NCBI RefSeq assembly: GCF_027922005.1
Contig: NZ_BSEV01000003.1
Coordinates: forward strand, 372,001 to 436,000
Origin: Streptosporangium carneum
Lineage (GTDB): Bacteria; Actinomycetota; Actinomycetes; Streptosporangiales; Streptosporangiaceae
Direction: 5' to 3'
DNA length: 64,000 bases
The position numbers and the translations under genes were made by a program. The notes beneath the pieces were generated by a model. The model saw nothing but the letters and a program-made list of their open reading frames with translations. It searched no databases and was not told the DNA's origin. Positions within the stretch are counted from its first letter, which is position 1, and each line of letters opens with the position of its first letter. This document shows, one piece after another, positions 50,037 to 59,166 of this stretch.

Positions 50037-50361
50037 CGAGGATGACCCCCGAGGCGAGGGGCCACTGCCCGGTGAGGACGAGCCACAGCCATCCCAGCGG
50101 TCCGAGGAGCTTTCCCGCCAGCCCGACCGCCGCGACGACGAAGCCCTCCGCGGGACGCAGGGCGACGTCCAGGTAGAGCACGCCGTACAGGCCGAGCACC
50201 ATGCCGAGGGTCATGAAGATCTGCGGGTGGTTCTGCGGCGTCATGCCGGCGCTCCGGAACAGCCACTGCGGGTCGACGGCCGCGTAACAGCCCCAGGCGA
50301 CGTTGTAGAGGGCGGCTGCCATGAAGACGCGGCGGTGCAGCCGCTGACGAGGTATCGGCAC
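49918..50361 (-). CDS. Small membrane protein of unknown function
   Basis: 147 residues from GTG 50361. Four hydrophobic segments: FMAAALYNVAWGCYAA, IFMTLGMVLGLYGVLYLDVA, FVVAAVGLAGKLLGPLGWLW and GVILVTNDLIWWIPFALYL. The basic C-terminus overlaps the transporter 3' end on the other strand. GGGAG lies 12 bases before GTG; ATG 50322 is an alternative. It recalls small membrane proteins found as lone genes in actinobacteria; no named family recognised. Confidence 0.65.
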   Translation of the reverse strand: MPIPRQRLHRRVFMAAALYNVAWGCYAAVDPQWLFRSAGMTPQNHPQIFMTLGMVLGLYGVLYLDVALRPAEGFVVAAVGLAGKLLGPLGWLWLVLTGQWPLASGVILVTNDLIWWIPFALYLRDCLPQWRARYVRARPGSAPPRGR

Positions 50362-50518
50362 GCCCGCATTATGCTCCCGACGGCCTTCGGCGGCATTCGG
50401 CGGCATTCGAGCTGAACGGAACTCCCAATGGAGCCGTCGTGAGACCCGGTTTTCCGTATTCCCGGCCCGGGACGACGAAGCGGAATTCCCGGAACCGGTT
50501 GCCGATCCCTACGCTAAG
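50362..50518. other. Promoter region before the ileS leader
   Basis: No gene. A -10 candidate TAAGCT (50515-50520) lies where the T-box RNA should begin; no good -35 box is visible at standard spacing. Confidence 0.45.
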
Positions 50519-50744
50519 CTCGCCGTACAGGCGATGATCCGGCCATCATCGGGGAGCCTCCGGAAGAAATGGGCGCCTTCTACGGCATCCGGAGTAGAAC
50601 CGGACGGGATCGGCCCGTCACAGCCGACCAACGAGAGGTCGTCCGCCTGCGGACGGCAAGCGGGGTGGTACCGCGGCGCTCGCTCCGATGGGCTGTCGTC
50701 CCCGTGCAGGCAGAGCTCGATTCCGCAGCACGAGGAGTACCCCG
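50519..50744 (+). ncRNA. T-box riboswitch of ileS (translational type)
   Basis: Core T-box GGGTGGTACCGCGG at 50663-50676. Upstream lie actinobacterial stem I features: GATGATCCGGCCATCATCGG (50533-50552, ATC specifier candidate) followed by GGAGCCTCCGGAAGAA. Uncharged tRNA-Ile would pair at the specifier and, by its 3' end, at TGGT. No intrinsic terminator follows. Instead CGGGGT (50661-50666), part of the T-box, can pair with ACCCCG (50739-50744) beside the Shine-Dalgarno GAGGAG (50732-50737), as expected for control of translation start. Confidence 0.9.
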
Positions 50745-53700
50745 ATGGCCGACCAGCCCGGCGCAGCCGCCTATCCTCCCGTCCCGGCCCAGCCGTCCTT
50801 CCCCGCGCTCGAGCACGAGGTGCTGGGTTTCTGGGAGGCCGACGGCACTTTCACCGCGTCGGTCGAGAACCGGCCGACGGGAGAGCGCGGGGACAACGAA
50901 TACGTCTTCTATGACGGCCCGCCGTTCGCCAACGGGCTGCCCCACTACGGGCACCTGTTGACCGGATACGTCAAAGACGCCGTTCCGCGTTATCAGACGA
51001 TGCGCGGCAAGCGTGTCGAGCGTCGATTCGGATGGGACACGCACGGACTGCCCGCCGAGGTCGAGGCCGAACGGCAGCTCGGAATCAAGCACAAGTCCGA
51101 GATCGAGAAGATGGGCATCGGGGAGTTCAACGAGGCCTGCCGTTCCTCGGTGCTCCGCTATACGTCGGAATGGCGTGACTATGTCACCCGGCAGGCACGC
51201 TGGGTGGACTTCGACAACAGCTACATGACCCTGGATCTCTCCTTCATGGAGTCCGTGATCTGGGCGTTCAAGCAGCTCTGGGAGAAAGGGCTGGTTTACT
51301 CCGGATTCCGAGTCCTCTGGTATTGCTGGCGCTGCGAGACCCCGCTGTCGAGCACCGAGACCAAGATGGACGACGTCTACCTCAACCGGCAGGATCCCGC
51401 GGTCACGGTCGGAGTGCGGCTGTCCGCCGCGAACACCGGAGAGAATCCGGAGAACGCCGCGGCCGAACCACGAGACGATCTCCACGGAGCCCTGGCGCTG
51501 GTCTGGACGACCACTCCGTGGACGCTCCCGTCGAACCTCGCGGTGGCGGTGCACCCGGACCTGGACTACGTCCTTCTGGAGACCGACGCCGACCACGGCG
51601 GCGAGCGGTACGTCATCGCCGAGGCTCGGATGCCGCACTACGCCCGCGAGCTGGGCGAAACCCCGACGATACTGCGGCGGCTCAAAGGGACCGACCTGCT
51701 GGGGCTGACCTACACCCCTCCCTTCGACTTCTTCGCCGGTCACGAGAACGCGCACCGCGTGCTGGCCGCCGACTACGTGACCGTCGACGACGGCACCGGG
51801 CTGGTTCATCTGGCGCCGGCGTTCGGCGAAGAGGACAAGGCCGCCACCGACGCCGCCGGGATCGAGGTTGTGATTCCGGTCGACGCGCGTGGCCGGTTCA
51901 CCGCCGAGGTGCCGCCGTATGCCGGAACGCAGGTGTTCGAGGCCAACCGGGTCATCATCAGGGACCTGCGCCACGGCGCCCCGCACACGGCCGGCGTCCT
52001 TCTCCGGAACGAGAGCCACGATCATCCCTATCCGCACTGCTGGCGCTGCGGAAGCCCGCTCATGCAGCGCGCCGTCGACTCCTGGTTCGTGCGGGTCACC
52101 GCGTTCCGGGACCGGATGGTCGAGCTGAACCAGGGCATCGCCTGGGTTCCGGGCAACATCCGGGACGGTCAGTTCGGCAAGTGGCTGGAGGGCGCGCGAG
52201 ACTGGAACATCTCACGCAACCGCTACTGGGGCTCGCCGATCCCCGTCTGGGTCTCCGACGATCCGCGTTACCCCCGTACCGACGTCTACGGCTCGCTCGA
52301 CGAGCTGGAGCGCGACTTCGGCGTGCGCCCCACCAACCTGCACCGCCCGTACATCGACGAACTCACCCGGCCGAATCCGGACGACCCCACCGGTCAGTCG
52401 ACGATGCGCCGAGTGCCGGAAGTGCTGGACTGCTGGTTCGAGTCCGGTTCGATGCCTTTCGCGCAGGTGCACTATCCGTTCGAGAACACCGAATGGTTCG
52501 ACCATCACCACCCGGGTGACTTCATCGTCGAGTACAACGGGCAGACCCGCGGCTGGTTCTACACGCTGCACGTGCTCGCCACGGCGTTGTTCGACCGCCC
52601 GGCGTTCTCCTCGGCCCTTGTCCACGGCATCGTCCTGGGGGACGACGGACAGAAGATGTCGAAGTCGCTGCGTAACTATCCCGACGTCAACGAGGTGTTC
52701 GAACGCGACGGCTCCGACGCCATGCGCTGGTTCCTCTTCGTGTCCTCGGTTCTGCGCGGCGGAAACCTGGTCGTCACCGAACAGGGCATCAAGGAGGGGG
52801 TGCGGCAGGCGATCCTGCCGCTGTGGAACACCTGGTACTTCCTGTCGCTCTACGCGGAAGGGGCCGGGCGGCGCGGAGTGCGGCGGACCGACAGCCAACA
52901 CGTCCTGGACCGCTACATGCTGGCCCGGACGGCTTCGCTCGTCGACGAGGTCACGGCGGCGATGGACGCCCTCGACCTCGCGGGCGCGTGCGAGCGGATC
53001 CGAGACCACGCCGAGGTCCTCACCAACTGGTATGTCCGGCGTTCCCGGAGGCGGTTCTGGGAGGGCGACGTCGACGCCGTCGACACCCTCCACACCGTGC
53101 TGGAGGTCACCACTCGGGTCGCGGCACCGCTGCTGCCCCTCACGATGGAGCACATCTGGCAGGGGCTCACCGGCGGGCGTTCGGTGCACCTGACGAACTG
53201 GCCCTCCTCCGACGGACTGCCCGACGATCCCGATCTGGTGGCCACGATGGACCGGATCCGCCAGGTGGCGTCGGCGGCGCTTTCCCTGCGAAAGGCACGT
53301 GGCCTCCGAGTCCGGCTGCCGCTTGCCAGGCTCACCGTGGCGGCGCCGGACGCCGCCTCCCTGGAGCCGTTCTCCGACATCCTGCGTGACGAGGTGAACG
53401 TCAAGAAGATCGAGCTGACCACCGACGTGACCGCCCACGGCCGCTTCGACCTCGTGGTCAACCCGGCGGCCTGCGGCCCCCGTCTGGGCCCCGACACCCA
53501 GAAGGCGATCCGCGCGGTCAAGGCGGGAGAGTACAGCCGCGGCGCCGACGGCGGGGTGACGGCGGCGGGGATCGAGTTGCTGCCCGGCGAGTTCACCGAG
53601 CGGCTGGTCGCCACCGATCCGGACGAGACCATCGCGTTGCCGGGGAACACCGGACTGGTGGTGCTGGACACGGCGGCGACGCCCGAGCTCATGGCCGAGG

Positions 53701-53948
53701 GGCTCGCGAAGGACGTCGTCCGGCTCGTGCAGCAGGCGCGCCGTGACGCGGGCTTCGAGCTGTCGGAGCGGATCGAGCTGACCCTGGACGCTCCGGACGC
53801 GGTGCTCGACGCGGTGCGCGCGCACGAGAGGCTCGTCGCCGGTGAGGTGCTGGCGACATCGGTGATCTACGCCGAGGTCGCCGCCCCCACCCTGGTCGGC
53901 GCCGTGGCCGACGGCGCCCGGGTGGGTGTGCGGGTCCACCGCGTCTGA
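50745..53948 (+). CDS. ileS: Isoleucyl-tRNA synthetase
   Basis: 1067 residues, class I synthetase. HIGH-type motif [16 protein letters not shown] (about 59-74), editing domain with [15 protein letters not shown] (about 255) and the KMSKS motif [13 protein letters not shown] (about 633-645). Zinc-type Cys pairs CWRC occur twice. The HYGH form and [10 protein letters not shown] context are those of eukaryote-like IleRS (type 2), a group often less sensitive to mupirocin (family knowledge). Charges tRNA-Ile and edits valine. GAGGAG lies seven bases before ATG 50745, under T-box control. Confidence 0.96.
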   Translation: MADQPGAAAYPPVPAQPSFPALEHEVLGFWEADGTFTASVENRPTGERGDNEYVFYDGPPFANGLPHYGHLLTGYVKDAVPRYQTMRGKRVERRFGWDTHGLPAEVEAERQLGIKHKSEIEKMGIGEFNEACRSSVLRYTSEWRDYVTRQARWVDFDNSYMTLDLSFMESVIWAFKQLWEKGLVYSGFRVLWYCWRCETPLSSTETKMDDVYLNRQDPAVTVGVRLSAANTGENPENAAAEPRDDLHGALALVWTTTPWTLPSNLAVAVHPDLDYVLLETDADHGGERYVIAEARMPHYARELGETPTILRRLKGTDLLGLTYTPPFDFFAGHENAHRVLAADYVTVDDGTGLVHLAPAFGEEDKAATDAAGIEVVIPVDARGRFTAEVPPYAGTQVFEANRVIIRDLRHGAPHTAGVLLRNESHDHPYPHCWRCGSPLMQRAVDSWFVRVTAFRDRMVELNQGIAWVPGNIRDGQFGKWLEGARDWNISRNRYWGSPIPVWVSDDPRYPRTDVYGSLDELERDFGVRPTNLHRPYIDELTRPNPDDPTGQSTMRRVPEVLDCWFESGSMPFAQVHYPFENTEWFDHHHPGDFIVEYNGQTRGWFYTLHVLATALFDRPAFSSALVHGIVLGDDGQKMSKSLRNYPDVNEVFERDGSDAMRWFLFVSSVLRGGNLVVTEQGIKEGVRQAILPLWNTWYFLSLYAEGAGRRGVRRTDSQHVLDRYMLARTASLVDEVTAAMDALDLAGACERIRDHAEVLTNWYVRRSRRRFWEGDVDAVDTLHTVLEVTTRVAAPLLPLTMEHIWQGLTGGRSVHLTNWPSSDGLPDDPDLVATMDRIRQVASAALSLRKARGLRVRLPLARLTVAAPDAASLEPFSDILRDEVNVKKIELTTDVTAHGRFDLVVNPAACGPRLGPDTQKAIRAVKAGEYSRGADGGVTAAGIELLPGEFTERLVATDPDETIALPGNTGLVVLDTAATPELMAEGLAKDVVRLVQQARRDAGFELSERIELTLDAPDAVLDAVRAHERLVAGEVLATSVIYAEVAAPTLVGAVADGARVGVRVHRV

Positions 53949-53957
53949 TCACGCGGA

Positions 53958-53999
53958 CGGGTCGCGCCGCCGGTTCCCTCGGCGCCGCGGCGCGACCCG
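53958..53999. terminator. 13-bp hairpin after ileS
   Basis: CGGGTCGCGCCGC (53958-53970) and GCGGCGCGACCCG (53987-53999), ten bases after the ileS stop. Confidence 0.8.
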
Positions 54000-54152
54000 G
54001 GACATGGCGCTCACCCGTCCCCGTCGGTGACGGTCCTCAGAGCTCCTCTTCCGTTTCCGGAGAGATCCGATTCCGGAGAGATCCGACCGTCGCTCCCCCG
54101 GAGCCCGTCGCCGGACGACTCGCCGGGCTGATCTCCCCATGACCAGGCCCCG

Positions 54153-55163
54153 CTAGTACATCGAGATGTGGACGTGGTCGTAGTGGTTGGCGGTGACGCC
54201 GCCGCGGTTGGACATCATCCGCCACGAACCGCTGCGGACGTGCCAGATGCGCTGGCGGTAGATGATGTACATGATGCCGAGGCGCTGGGCGTTCTTGATC
54301 GCCCAGGCCGCGATCTCGTCTCCCCTGGCCGTCTCGGCCGCCGAGGGCATGCTCCCTCCCTGGCTGAGCATGAAGTCGCAGGCGCGGCCCAGCGGGTGCT
54401 CTCCGCCGCCCGCGATGCCCCCGTCGACACGGTAGCAACCGATGCCGAAGTGCGGGCCGAAGCGTTGCGCGATCAGCTGCCTGACCAGGCGCGTCCTGGG
54501 CGTGATGTTGTCGGGGCCGCCGGGCAGCTGGGGGACCCACGTCCCGTCCGCCCTCCTGAGCCCGGGAGTCGGGTAGATCCGGTCGATCCTGTCCTTGATC
54601 CTGGCGATCAGCGCCGTGGTCCGCTTCTTCTGGGCGTCCAGCTTCTCCAGCGACGCGCGGAGCTCGGCGGCGCGTTCCTGCGCCGCGCTCCGCGCGTCGC
54701 GGAAGGCGTCGCGGACCTCCGCGAACCCCTGGAGCCTGGCGTCCTGCTCGTTCACGATCTGCTCGGTGAGGGCCATGTGGTTCAGCATGGTCGCCGGGTC
54801 CGTGCCGCCCATCAGCGCGGGAAGCGTCCCGAGGCCGCCGCTTCGGTATCGCTGGGCCGCCAGCAGACGGATCTCCCGAGAGGCCTGCTCGAAGTCCTGC
54901 TGGGCCCGTCGCAGGTTGTCCCGGGAGACCTTCTCGACCTTCTCCGCCTTCTGCAGGGCGACCCGCCCCTTGTAGTACTCGGCGATCATGGTCTCGGACT
55001 GCTTCTGGAGCTGCGCCAGCTCCTTGCGGAGCTGCTTGGCGGTCGGCTTCGGCGCGGTGTGGCCGGCGGACGCCACACCGACGCACATCACCACGGCCGT
55101 GATCGACGCGGTCAGCATGCGGAGCACGCCCCGCCGACGGTCATCGCGGGACAGAGCCGCCAC
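54153..55163 (-). CDS. Secreted coiled-coil protein with M15-like C-terminal domain
   Basis: 336 residues. Signal peptide around MLTASITAVVMCVGVASAGH (about 16-35), long coiled coil (about 45-215, heptads such as LRKELAQLQKQSETM), then a globular domain with EHPLGRACDF (HxxxxxxD) and HYDHVHISMY (HxH) at the C-terminus. These match zinc-ligand spacing of M15/VanY-type peptidases and the ARB_07466-like domain. The coiled coil recalls RipA/CwlO-type cell-wall hydrolases, so a peptidoglycan role is inferred. GTG 55163 follows AAGGAG; the longer frame upstream has no such site. Confidence 0.82.
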   Translation of the reverse strand: MAALSRDDRRRGVLRMLTASITAVVMCVGVASAGHTAPKPTAKQLRKELAQLQKQSETMIAEYYKGRVALQKAEKVEKVSRDNLRRAQQDFEQASREIRLLAAQRYRSGGLGTLPALMGGTDPATMLNHMALTEQIVNEQDARLQGFAEVRDAFRDARSAAQERAAELRASLEKLDAQKKRTTALIARIKDRIDRIYPTPGLRRADGTWVPQLPGGPDNITPRTRLVRQLIAQRFGPHFGIGCYRVDGGIAGGGEHPLGRACDFMLSQGGSMPSAAETARGDEIAAWAIKNAQRLGIMYIIYRQRIWHVRSGSWRMMSNRGGVTANHYDHVHISMY

Positions 55164-55606
55164 GTCTCTCCTTCTCGCCGACCTTTCGCCGAGGGGAGAG
55201 GCTCTTGCGATCTCTCCCGAGGGCATGGGACGCCGACCGACCGGGACGGTTACGCCTCCCGTCCGATGGACGATAGTAGGAGATGGTGCACTGAACACGG
55301 GGACCATGCCAAATCGGGCAATACCCGCTTAAGTAAACGACTTTCCCGGCAGATCGTCGCCCCCAGGTCGGCTCGCTCTCCTAAAAAGGATCGTTGCCTG
55401 CCCAAGTGGAGTTATCCTCGCCGTCCGTGGAGGAAGGGGAGACACCCTGCCCTGCCGGGCAGAGTGCACCAATCACCGCAGATCAGCATCTGACGGTCGG
55501 CCACATCTGAACGTCCGCCCTCGACACACCCCACTCGCCTCTTTCTACTACTGTAGGTCGTAGGGTGTTCGCATCCGGGAACCCGGAGCGCAGAGGACGG
55601 GAGACG
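55164..55606. other. Divergent intergenic region
   Basis: 443 bp between the cell-wall protein and DUF6153 genes. The only clear signal is the CTAC-N8-GTAG operator at 55548-55563. No gene with supported coding character. Confidence 0.55.
55548..55563 (+). promoter_or_regulatory. BlaI-type operator before DUF6153-DUF305
   Basis: CTACTGTAGGTCGTAG, a CTAC-N8-GTAG element with a further CTAC at 55545. The same 16-bp pattern (CTACCCGGCGTCGTAG) precedes the blaI-like gene at 58394-58409. Confidence 0.65.
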
Positions 55607-56110
55607 ATGGACGGCTGGATGCGCAGACGCCTCCCCCGGGCGTCCCACTGCCTCCTGCTCGTCGTGCTCGCCCTGGGAATCGCCGGAATGCACACCCTGG
55701 GGCACGCCCGCCACGGGTCGGCGCACAAGGGTGCCCCCGCGGCCTCGACGGGCGCGGATCCGGTCTCCGCCGGCCCGGCCGCCACGGGCGCGAGCCCCAC
55801 GGGCGCGGATCCGGTCTCCACCCGGGCCCCGGGCACGGGAGGCGGGCGGCCGGAGGACCGGGACACGACCGTCGCGACCGCCCGGGTCCCGGGCGTGGGA
55901 GGCGGGCTTCCCGATCTCGATCCGGCATCGGTCTGCCTGGCCGTGCTGACCGGGTTCCTCATTCCGCTGACGGCCGTCGCGTCGGCCCTCGTACGGCGGC
56001 GCCCACCGCACGCCTCGGCGACGATCGCCGCCCCGGCGTCGCGCGTCACCCGCCCCCCTCCCAGGAGGACGGCTTCACGCCTGGCCTGCCTCTCGGTTCT
56101 GCGCATATAG
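55607..56110 (+). CDS. DUF6153-like membrane protein
   Basis: 167 residues. Basic start, first membrane segment CLLLVVLALGIAGMHTLGHA (about 15-34, ending in a His-containing HTLGHARHGSAH), a low-complexity Ala/Gly/Pro/Asp linker with repeated TGADPVS units, a second membrane segment (VCLAVLTGFLIPLTAVASAL, about 108-127) and a basic tail. This layout is that of DUF6153 proteins, which commonly precede DUF305 genes (memory). GGGAGA lies just before ATG 55607. Role unknown, possibly metal-related. Confidence 0.7.
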   Translation: MDGWMRRRLPRASHCLLLVVLALGIAGMHTLGHARHGSAHKGAPAASTGADPVSAGPAATGASPTGADPVSTRAPGTGGGRPEDRDTTVATARVPGVGGGLPDLDPASVCLAVLTGFLIPLTAVASALVRRRPPHASATIAAPASRVTRPPPRRTASRLACLSVLRI

Positions 56111-56198
56111 ACCGTCCGATTCGGCGGACGGTCTCCGAGACCCGCCCGCGAACGGCCGGCAAGCAGACACCACGAACCGAAGAAGAGATCGAACAGCC

Positions 56199-56828
56199 AT
56201 GTTCAGCAACGAATCCACCACCCGCGGGCTCGCTCTGGCGGTCACCGCCGCGGCGGGCGCGCTCGCGCTGCTCACCGGGTGCGCGGGGACCGAGGGCTCG
56301 ACGTCCGCGCTCACCGGCGCGACCGGGGCGCCCAGCGAGCCTCCCGCCGCGAGCGAGCGCCCCTCCGCGCCCTTCAACGGCGCGGACGTCGAGTTCGCGC
56401 AGATGATGATCCCGCACCACCGGCAGGCCGTGGAGATGGCCGAGCTCGCCGAGAGCCGGGCCTCGGATCCACGGGTGAGGAAGCTCGCCGCGCGGATCAA
56501 GGCCGCCCAGGATCCGGAGATCGCCACCATGACCGGCTGGCTGACGGCGTGGGGCAGACCCGCCACGCCCGAGGGAGGCCACGGCGGGCATGACATGTCC
56601 GGGATGATGAGCGAGGAGGAGATGGCCAAGCTCGAGAAGGCGAAGGGCGCGGCGTTCGACCGGATGTTCCTGGAGCTGATGATCGCCCATCACCGGGGGG
56701 CCGTCGAGATGGCCGAGACGGAGCTCGCGAAGGGCGCAGACCCCCAGGCCAAGCAGCTGGCCAGGGCCATCGAGAGCGCGCAGCGAGCCGAGATCGAGCA
56801 GATGCGGCAGATGCTCGGCCAGTCCTGA
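56199..56828 (+). CDS. DUF305 lipoprotein
   Basis: 209 residues. Lipoprotein signal with lipobox LLTGC (Cys about 28), a Ser/Pro/Ala linker, then two DUF305 half-repeats: FAQMMIPHHRQAVEMAELAE (about 66-85) and LELMIAHHRGAVEMAETELA (about 158-177), each with the conserved HH and a following Glu/Met. A His/Met-rich loop GGHGGHDMSGMM lies between. DUF305 is a ferritin-like helical domain linked to metal, often copper, handling outside the membrane. Same strand and probably same operon as DUF6153. Confidence 0.9.
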   Translation: MFSNESTTRGLALAVTAAAGALALLTGCAGTEGSTSALTGATGAPSEPPAASERPSAPFNGADVEFAQMMIPHHRQAVEMAELAESRASDPRVRKLAARIKAAQDPEIATMTGWLTAWGRPATPEGGHGGHDMSGMMSEEEMAKLEKAKGAAFDRMFLELMIAHHRGAVEMAETELAKGADPQAKQLARAIESAQRAEIEQMRQMLGQS

Positions 56829-57031
56829 GGCGCCCGCCCGAGGCGCCCCTCGCCCTACCCGCGCGACAGACCGCCGGCCGCCCTCCACCGGTGCGGCAGA
56901 CGACCGGCCGCTCCCCGTCGGTGCGAGGGGCGGCCGGCCGCGCCGCGGAAGGCGCGTGGCCGTCGCCCGCCGTACCCGCGCGACGGCCGCCCGCGGCCCG
57001 GCGAGGGCGGGGCGAGGACGCCGACGGCCCG
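56829..57031. repeat. Imperfect direct repeats between convergent genes
   Basis: Around 56871-56940, GACCGCCGGCCGCCCTCCAC and CGGTGCGGCA recur as GACGACCGGCCGCTCCCCGT and CGGTGCGAGG at about 30-bp spacing. GCGGCCGGCCGC-type palindromes can form hairpins. No gene. Confidence 0.5.
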
Positions 57032-57991
57032 TCAGAAGATCGAGATCGTGTGGCAGTGGTGGGCGAGGAACGAGCTCACGCCCGGAACCGCGACCACGGC
57101 CGCGGGGCCCGCCAGGAGGGCTCCCAGGGCGGCCAGACCGGCGAGGCGTTCCCCGCGCCCGAGCGGGTGGGCCGGGCCGAGCATGCGCCTGACCCGGATG
57201 AGCGCCGTCTCACCGCCCGCGCCCAGCGCCGAGGCGGGCGCGGGCCCGGTGGCGAGCCGCACGAGGGCGGCGGCGATGTGGGCGCGCGAGTGCCCGCGGG
57301 CGGCGACGTCGTCGGCGAGGAGCTCGACCAGGCGCGCGATCTCGCTCCTCGCCCTGGCGAAGAGCGGCAGGCGGAAGAACGCCCTGGAGAGGGCCTCCGC
57401 GGCGGCCAGCGCGAGATGGTGGCGGCCCCGCAGGTGGGCGCGCTCGTGGGCGAGCACCGCGGCCACCTGCTCCGGGGCCAGCGAGCGGAGCGCGCCGGTG
57501 GTGATGACCGCCCTGCCGCGCCGCCCCGGCACGCAGTAGGCGACCGCCTCCCCGTGGTCGAGCACGACGGCGCCCAGCTCGCCGTCGTGACGGCCCAGGA
57601 TGTCGAGCATCTCCTTGTGACGCCGTCGCTCCCTGCCCGCCTCGACCAGCACGGCCGCCCCGCACCAGACGACCCTGGCCACGACCAGCCCGGCGAACGA
57701 CAGGGCCGCCCACGCGCCCGGCGACGAGGGAGCCCGCCAGCCGGACAGCAGCATCGCGCACACCTCGAAGAACTCGGCCAGCCGGTGTCCGACCACGGGG
57801 GCGGGGACCGCGACGGCGAACGCGGCGAGAAGGGTGGAGGCGACGACGGAGGCGCATGCGGCCAGCCACACGGCGATCGCCAGGCGGGGGGCGCGCTCGG
57901 CCCATCGGGACCGGCCCGCGCCCCCGCCCGGCCCGCGCGGCGCCGTCGTCGCGACGGCGGCGTACAGGACCAGGACGGCGGCGGCCGTCAC
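57032..57991 (-). CDS. M56-family membrane metallopeptidase (BlaR1-like)
   Basis: 319 residues. Several membrane segments flank a cytoplasmic zinc protease domain with HExxH-type AAVLAHERAHLRGRHH (about 177-192) and the downstream acidic ligand in LVELLADDVAARGH (about 226-239). No penicillin-binding sensor domain follows, so this is the short actinobacterial M56 form. GTG 57991 overlaps the BlaI stop as GTGA. Likely cleaves or controls BlaI on a signal, here perhaps metal (inference). Confidence 0.9.
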   Translation of the reverse strand: MTAAAVLVLYAAVATTAPRGPGGGAGRSRWAERAPRLAIAVWLAACASVVASTLLAAFAVAVPAPVVGHRLAEFFEVCAMLLSGWRAPSSPGAWAALSFAGLVVARVVWCGAAVLVEAGRERRRHKEMLDILGRHDGELGAVVLDHGEAVAYCVPGRRGRAVITTGALRSLAPEQVAAVLAHERAHLRGRHHLALAAAEALSRAFFRLPLFARARSEIARLVELLADDVAARGHSRAHIAAALVRLATGPAPASALGAGGETALIRVRRMLGPAHPLGRGERLAGLAALGALLAGPAAVVAVPGVSSFLAHHCHTISIF

Positions 57992-58356
57992 GCGCGTCCC
58001 CCCGGGGGGTATACCTTGAGCGCCGCCTCGAGCGCCGTGGACTCCTCGGGGGTCAGCCGCTCCAGGAAGTGCACCAGGGTGGCCGCCTGGTTGCCGCCCG
58101 AGGCGAGGGTGCTGCGCATGAGCTCGGCGGTGTAGGCCTCCTTGCTGGCGACCGTCTCGTAGACGTACGCCCTGCCGACCGCCTTCCTGCGGAGCAGGCC
58201 CTTGGTGTGCAGCTTGTCCATCACGGTCATGACGGTGGTGTAGGCGATCTCCCGCTCACGGCGGAGGTCCTCGAGCACGTCCCTGACCGACGCGGGCCTG
58301 CGGTACGACCACAGGCGCTCCATGATCGCGGATTCCAGGTCTCCCAGACCACGCAT
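57988..58356 (-). CDS. BlaI/MecI/CopY-family repressor
   Basis: 122 residues. Winged helix with MERLWSYRRPASVRDVLEDL (about 12-31) and IAYTTVMTVMDKLHTKGLLR (about 37-56), then a C-terminal dimerisation region with the protease-sensitive stretch. ATG 58356 has GGGAG nine bases upstream; the longer frame upstream is not coding. Its own promoter has CTACCCGGCGTCGTAG, matched before DUF6153-DUF305, so it probably represses both operons. Confidence 0.92.
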   Translation of the reverse strand: MRGLGDLESAIMERLWSYRRPASVRDVLEDLRREREIAYTTVMTVMDKLHTKGLLRRKAVGRAYVYETVASKEAYTAELMRSTLASGGNQAATLVHFLERLTPEESTALEAALKVYPPGGRA

Positions 58357-58393
58357 CCCGTCAGACTCCCATCTACCTGCGGCTCGTTTGATG

Positions 58394-58409
58394 CTACCCG
58401 GCGTCGTAG
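58394..58409 (-). promoter_or_regulatory. BlaI-type operator before the blaI-like gene
   Basis: CTACCCGGCGTCGTAG, 38 bp before the start codon. Same CTAC-N8-GTAG frame and same TCGTAG half as the site at 55548-55563. Confidence 0.65.
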
Positions 58410-58513
58410 ACAACCGGCCAGGCCGAACCCAGCCCCTCTGGAGACCGCCGCCGTCCGCGCCGCGCGCGCCGATCACGCGTAGTAGAAATCCCGATTTCCG
58501 GACACCCCTTTGC

Positions 58514-58534
58514 CTATACCCCTCAGGGGTATAG
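58514..58534 (+). promoter_or_regulatory. CsoR-like operator
   Basis: Arms CTATACCCCT and AGGGGTATAG around a single central C, perfectly inverted. TATACCCC/GGGGTATA is the G-tract operator form of copper-sensing CsoR and its relatives. It overlaps a possible -10 TATAGC (58530-58535) and lies 44 bp before the His-rich peptide start. Confidence 0.8.
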
Positions 58535-58577
58535 CGTGGAACGTGTCGGCGACGGACCGATGACCAAGGAGGCGGCG

Positions 58578-58691
58578 ATGACCGACTCGATGCGGCACAC
58601 GGACCACGGCGGACACGGGGAAGGCCACGCGCCCGACCACCACGCGCACACCGACCATCACGCGCACACCGGTCACCACACAGGCCACTGA
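58578..58691 (+). CDS. His-rich micropeptide, 37 residues, candidate metal-binding peptide
   Basis: Reads MTDSMRHTDHGGHGEGHAPD then HHAHTDHHAHTGHHTGH: 13 His, no Cys, one Arg, no Lys and no Trp or Tyr. AGGAGG lies seven bases before ATG 58578; an in-frame ATG at 58560 has no such site. A CsoR-like operator precedes it and a strong hairpin follows at 58755, so it looks like an independent copper- or nickel-responsive unit. Too short for standard gene finders. Function as a metal buffer is inferred from composition and operator. Confidence 0.7.
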   Translation: MTDSMRHTDHGGHGEGHAPDHHAHTDHHAHTGHHTGH

Positions 58692-58754
58692 CGGCCACCA
58701 CCGACGGCCATCTTCACGGCGGACGTCGCCGACGCCGACGACCGGCGCCCCCGC

Positions 58755-58782
58755 AAGGCCCCCGCGCGAGAGCGGGGGCCTT
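58755..58782. terminator. 11-bp hairpin after the micropeptide
   Basis: AAGGCCCCCGC (58755-58765), loop GCGAGA, GCGGGGGCCTT (58772-58782). First strong stop signal downstream of the His-rich peptide. Confidence 0.75.
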
Positions 58783-59166
58783 CACCAGGTTCAGGACCGG
58801 ATCCAGCCCCGGCTCCACCGCCTCCGGCACCGATCCCCCGCCGCCGGGACAGGCCTTCGCCGCCGTCGAGACCAAATCGCAACAGGCCGACGCCGAAGCG
58901 ATCCGCGCGGCGCATCCCCACGCGCCCCGCGCGCCCGCGACGCCGACCGGACTCCGCCAGGTCACAGGAACCGCCGCTCAGCCCCGTCCACCCCCACGGG
59001 GAACCCGAAGATCGAAAAGGTGGCTCCACGGTCCCGCCGTCCCCGAAAGATCGTACGGGACCAAAATAAATCATCACTCTTTACATTGATGTGACTTGTT
59101 CACGGGGGGTGAGCGCCATATGTTTTGGGACCAAACATTGAGCATGCCTCGCTGTAGGAGTCCTCG

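Noticed and set aside
57210..57905. Minus-strand 231-residue ORF inside the M56 gene
   Set aside because: Alternate frame of the peptidase gene, Arg/Gly/Ala-rich with no domain.
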